A stretch of DNA of 64,000 nucleotides, from positions 1-64,000 of the forward strand of contig PLUB01000010.1 in assembly GCA_003164755.1 (NCBI GenBank). The letters are read 5' to 3'. Below the pieces are notes generated by a model. That model was not told where the DNA came from. It did not search any database and saw nothing but the letters and a program-made list of their open reading frames with translations. This stretch comes from Methanosarcina sp. (GTDB taxonomy: Archaea; Halobacteriota; Methanosarcinia; Methanosarcinales; Methanosarcinaceae). Shown here piece by piece: positions 62,043 to 64,000 of this stretch; position 1 is the first letter of the stretch; each line of letters starts with the position of its first letter. Position numbers and translations under genes: made by a program.

Positions 62043-63276
62043 AACTTCTACGATTAATCAAAAAGCAAGGAGTTAAAATAATTTCATTATTTTTAAGATA
62101 TGTCGATAGATCATATCGATAGTGAGATAATTTCGCCAACGAACGGTCAGCTACTGATTGATTCAGCAAATTATATCATTAATTCTTTGAGCAATCAAGT
62201 TAGGCAGATAGAGATTATTTAAATTAGATAATGGAGAAACCTAAATAGATGATAGGGAAATTTTGAAACAAATGATCAAAAGTATTAAAGTTGTGTATGT
62301 GTGTCTCTATGATTTTAAGTTTGTAAGTTAGGGTGCTAGTAAATAAAATAGATAAGAATTAGATCAACATATTTTTTTGGTAAAAGAAAAAAAATATAGA
62401 ATGAATATAAATATAAAAATAATCCTATACATTAAAGGTAATAAATACGTTAAGAAATTAGTATAACTTACGTTCTCATCTGCTATTACCTAGCAGCAAT
62501 CTATCCCGAAAAAAATTACCAATCCAATACTCACAAAAATTTACTCAATGGAATGAAGAGATAAAATCAAAAAATATAACTAGTGGTTCCAATACCAAAT
62601 CCTTTCTATGTTGGATTGTGCATTTCCGAACTTCAATAAGTTTTAAGATGAGAACGTAACTACTCGTGCGAAAAAACTGGTAAATAAAAGTTGACGTGCA
62701 GAAGCACCCACATCCTATATTTCTTGCTTTAAACTGTTTTTCCTTGGATTCATGCTTAAATATATTCTTTTTATTCTCTAAAACAGTACCTATTTGCCGT
62801 TTTCGTTAAGATTAATTCTCAAATAAATAACAATTATACGCACGATTTGACAAATAAATCCCAAAATGAATTCAAGTTGTTCAATCAAAGTATCAAATGA
62901 TACTGGAATATGCTAACCAACCCACATAAAAAAGCTACCGTTAACGAAAAATTATCAAACAAATCGCTACGGCCAAACATTTCATGGAAACTATGCTGTT
63001 TTCTGTTATGGCCCCTATCATAATCAAGCTCCCTACTACATTTATTTCTTAGTCATTCAAGCCACGACCCATTTACCAAACATCGGTCAAAAAGTCCTTC
63101 TTTTTTGAAAATCCAATTAATTTAGGACTCTAGCATAGGGTATGTGATCCATAAATGATACGTGGGGTATTATCAAAAAATAAACAAATAGAAGAAATCA
63201 AAAGTGCTGTGCAAGACTCAAAAAGAAACAATATATATATGGCTCTCTAAATTTACTGTATTTATAATCAATAAAA
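62043..63276. other. Gene-free right part of candidate island
   Basis: No ORF can be supported. A small inverted-repeat-bounded segment lies at 62468-62659. Confidence 0.45.
62468..62659. repeat. 192-bp segment with 14-bp terminal inverted repeats
   Basis: TTACGTTCTCATCT at the left end and AGATGAGAACGTAA at the right end are perfect reverse complements. The inside is non-coding. The size and ends fit a miniature transposable element. Confidence 0.5.
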
Positions 63277-63294
63277 GAAAATAGGCTCTGAACA
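63277..63294. repeat. Element-end inverted repeat, right
   Basis: GAAAATAGGCTCTGAACA matches the reverse complement of 45861-45878 in 16 of 18 positions. It lies 42 nt before the tRNA copy. Confidence 0.55.
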
Positions 63295-63335
63295 CTTAAC
63301 TCTACAGGTCTGTTAATGTAAAATCACGTAGCTTA

Positions 63336-63399
63336 GGCTTAGCCCGATAGATCGAGTGATTTGTAATCAATAGGTCGCGTTTTCGAATCACGCACGAGG
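63336..63399 (+). pseudogene. Degenerate tRNA-Thr copy (candidate attR)
   Basis: A stretch of 64 nt matches tRNA-Thr positions from the D-arm to near the 3' end with six differences. GGCTTAGCCCGATAGATCGAG is followed by TGATTTGTAATCAATAGGTCGCG, then TTTTCGAATCACGCACGAGG. The acceptor 5' strand is missing, so it cannot fold into a working tRNA. It has the same orientation as the intact gene at 45775. Confidence 0.85.
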
Positions 63400-64000
63400 T
63401 TTCCAAAAATTTGTTCAAAGCACCCTTATTCTATTTAGCTAAATACTTGATATCTTAAGCGTAACTTGAGGAATTTGGAAGATAAGTTTGGTGCTGTAAT
63501 ATCTAATAGGAGTAGGTAACATATCATTTAAATTTTGATAACTATGAGTAGTTAAAATTGAGGCAAGAATAAACAGATGTTGGTAGTTGAGGATAGCGAC
63601 TCTTAGCCCATATAAAATTTCTATTTTTTATTGATTCATACCATGTAGCTCAATCCAGTAGAAGAAATATCTTTGCTCCGAGATCTCCCTTAAAATCAAA
63701 TAATGATTTTGGCCTTTGAACCACTTGTAAATTTAATTTTTTTGAGCTTTTGATTGGCCTACATCTTGATTTATCTAGATTCACACAAAATATTACTCTC
63801 ATCATGAGTAATGAATAGATTATTAGAGTCCAGTAATCTTTTTTTGAAATTCAACTATAAATTAGTTCTTAAGTGCCTTATTTCTCCTTTTTGATCCAGA
63901 TTTAAAGTTATTTACCTAAACCCTAAATATTTAATAATTAATCTCATTCTTGATTTGGAATAAGATATTTAAAATTCCCCTTTAACAAATTGAATTGTAT
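63400..64000. other. Region beyond the island boundary
   Basis: AT-rich. No gene or repeat is recognised up to the window edge. Confidence 0.4.

Noticed and set aside
63336-63399. A second functional tRNA-Thr
   Set aside because: The acceptor 5' strand is missing and several stem bases are changed (for example in the D-arm, anticodon stem and T-stem), so a cloverleaf cannot form.

Overview
The window looks like a chromosomal segment of a Methanosarcina species. The evidence is a phosphotransacetylase/acetate kinase pair of the methanogen type, archaeal information-processing genes (PCNA, primase large subunit, TFS, aIF5A, RtcB plus archease), archaeal lipid and protein-modification genes (AglB, archaeosortase A, CDP-alcohol transferases) and the spread of decayed insertion sequences. 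The DNA is AT-rich and sparsely coded, with long intergenic tracts and many relics. This fits M. barkeri-like genomes best, but that species guess is inference from gene content and style.

Layout. 0-3.3 kb is a gene-poor tract with an IS5-like relic and one small secreted ORF. 3.4-5.7 kb carries pta-ackA (acetate to acetyl-CoA) closed by a clear hairpin terminator. 6.6-9.0 kb encodes the oligosaccharyltransferase AglB. 9.7 kb holds an IS110 relic. 10.4-13.2 kb (minus strand) is a replication/transcription block: Nudix-TFS and PCNA-PriL. 13.7-15.1 kb is an eroded IS66 transposase. 15.6-18.3 kb (plus) is artA, a phosphatidylserine-type decarboxylase, a CDP-alcohol transferase and MptD. 18.3-20.6 kb (minus) is argD-hisC. 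21.5-25.7 kb carries a bactofilin-like protein, a PUA protein, aIF5A and agmatinase. 25.7-27.4 kb is a decayed IS200/IS605 element abutting speB. 27.5-34.5 kb contains hypothetical genes, a frameshifted DMT transporter, a broken NfeD/slipin pair and UspA. 34.8-37.1 kb holds a second TnpA relic and a ruined polyferredoxin gene. 37.1-40.2 kb is almost empty. 40.2-45.6 kb is RHH-like protein, RtcB, archease, AIP synthase and fuculose-phosphate aldolase. From 45.8 kb a tRNA-Thr gene is followed by a tyrosine recombinase, and at 63.3 kb a 64-nt degenerate copy of that tRNA lies in the same orientation. The interval in between is therefore a candidate integrated island. It holds an acyltransferase, a CHAT-protease relic, a TnpB relic with its right end, MBL-fold, ACT, GIY-YIG and ADP-ribosylglycohydrolase genes, a TPR relic, a methyltransferase, a cytidylate-kinase-like gene and a YVTN surface-protein relic.

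How genes may work together. pta and ackA activate acetate. artA with the two lipid genes links C-terminal processing of surface proteins to archaetidylethanolamine-type lipid synthesis, and AglB glycosylates the same class of exported proteins. RtcB and archease form one RNA-ligase system. aIF5A and agmatinase are joined through the polyamine needed for (deoxy)hypusine. Several genes are broken by single-base frameshifts or stops, so a reader should decide whether these are true pseudogenes or sequence errors before using them.

Most notable unexplained structures: the tRNA-Thr-bounded interval with an additional inverted repeat just inside each end; a duplicated ~210-bp upstream region (including the start codon) in front of two unrelated genes at 57.3 and 60.3 kb; a dispersed family of ~90-bp palindromic elements, one of which supplies the stop codon of a neighbouring gene; and an IS605 right end that supplies the speB stop codon.
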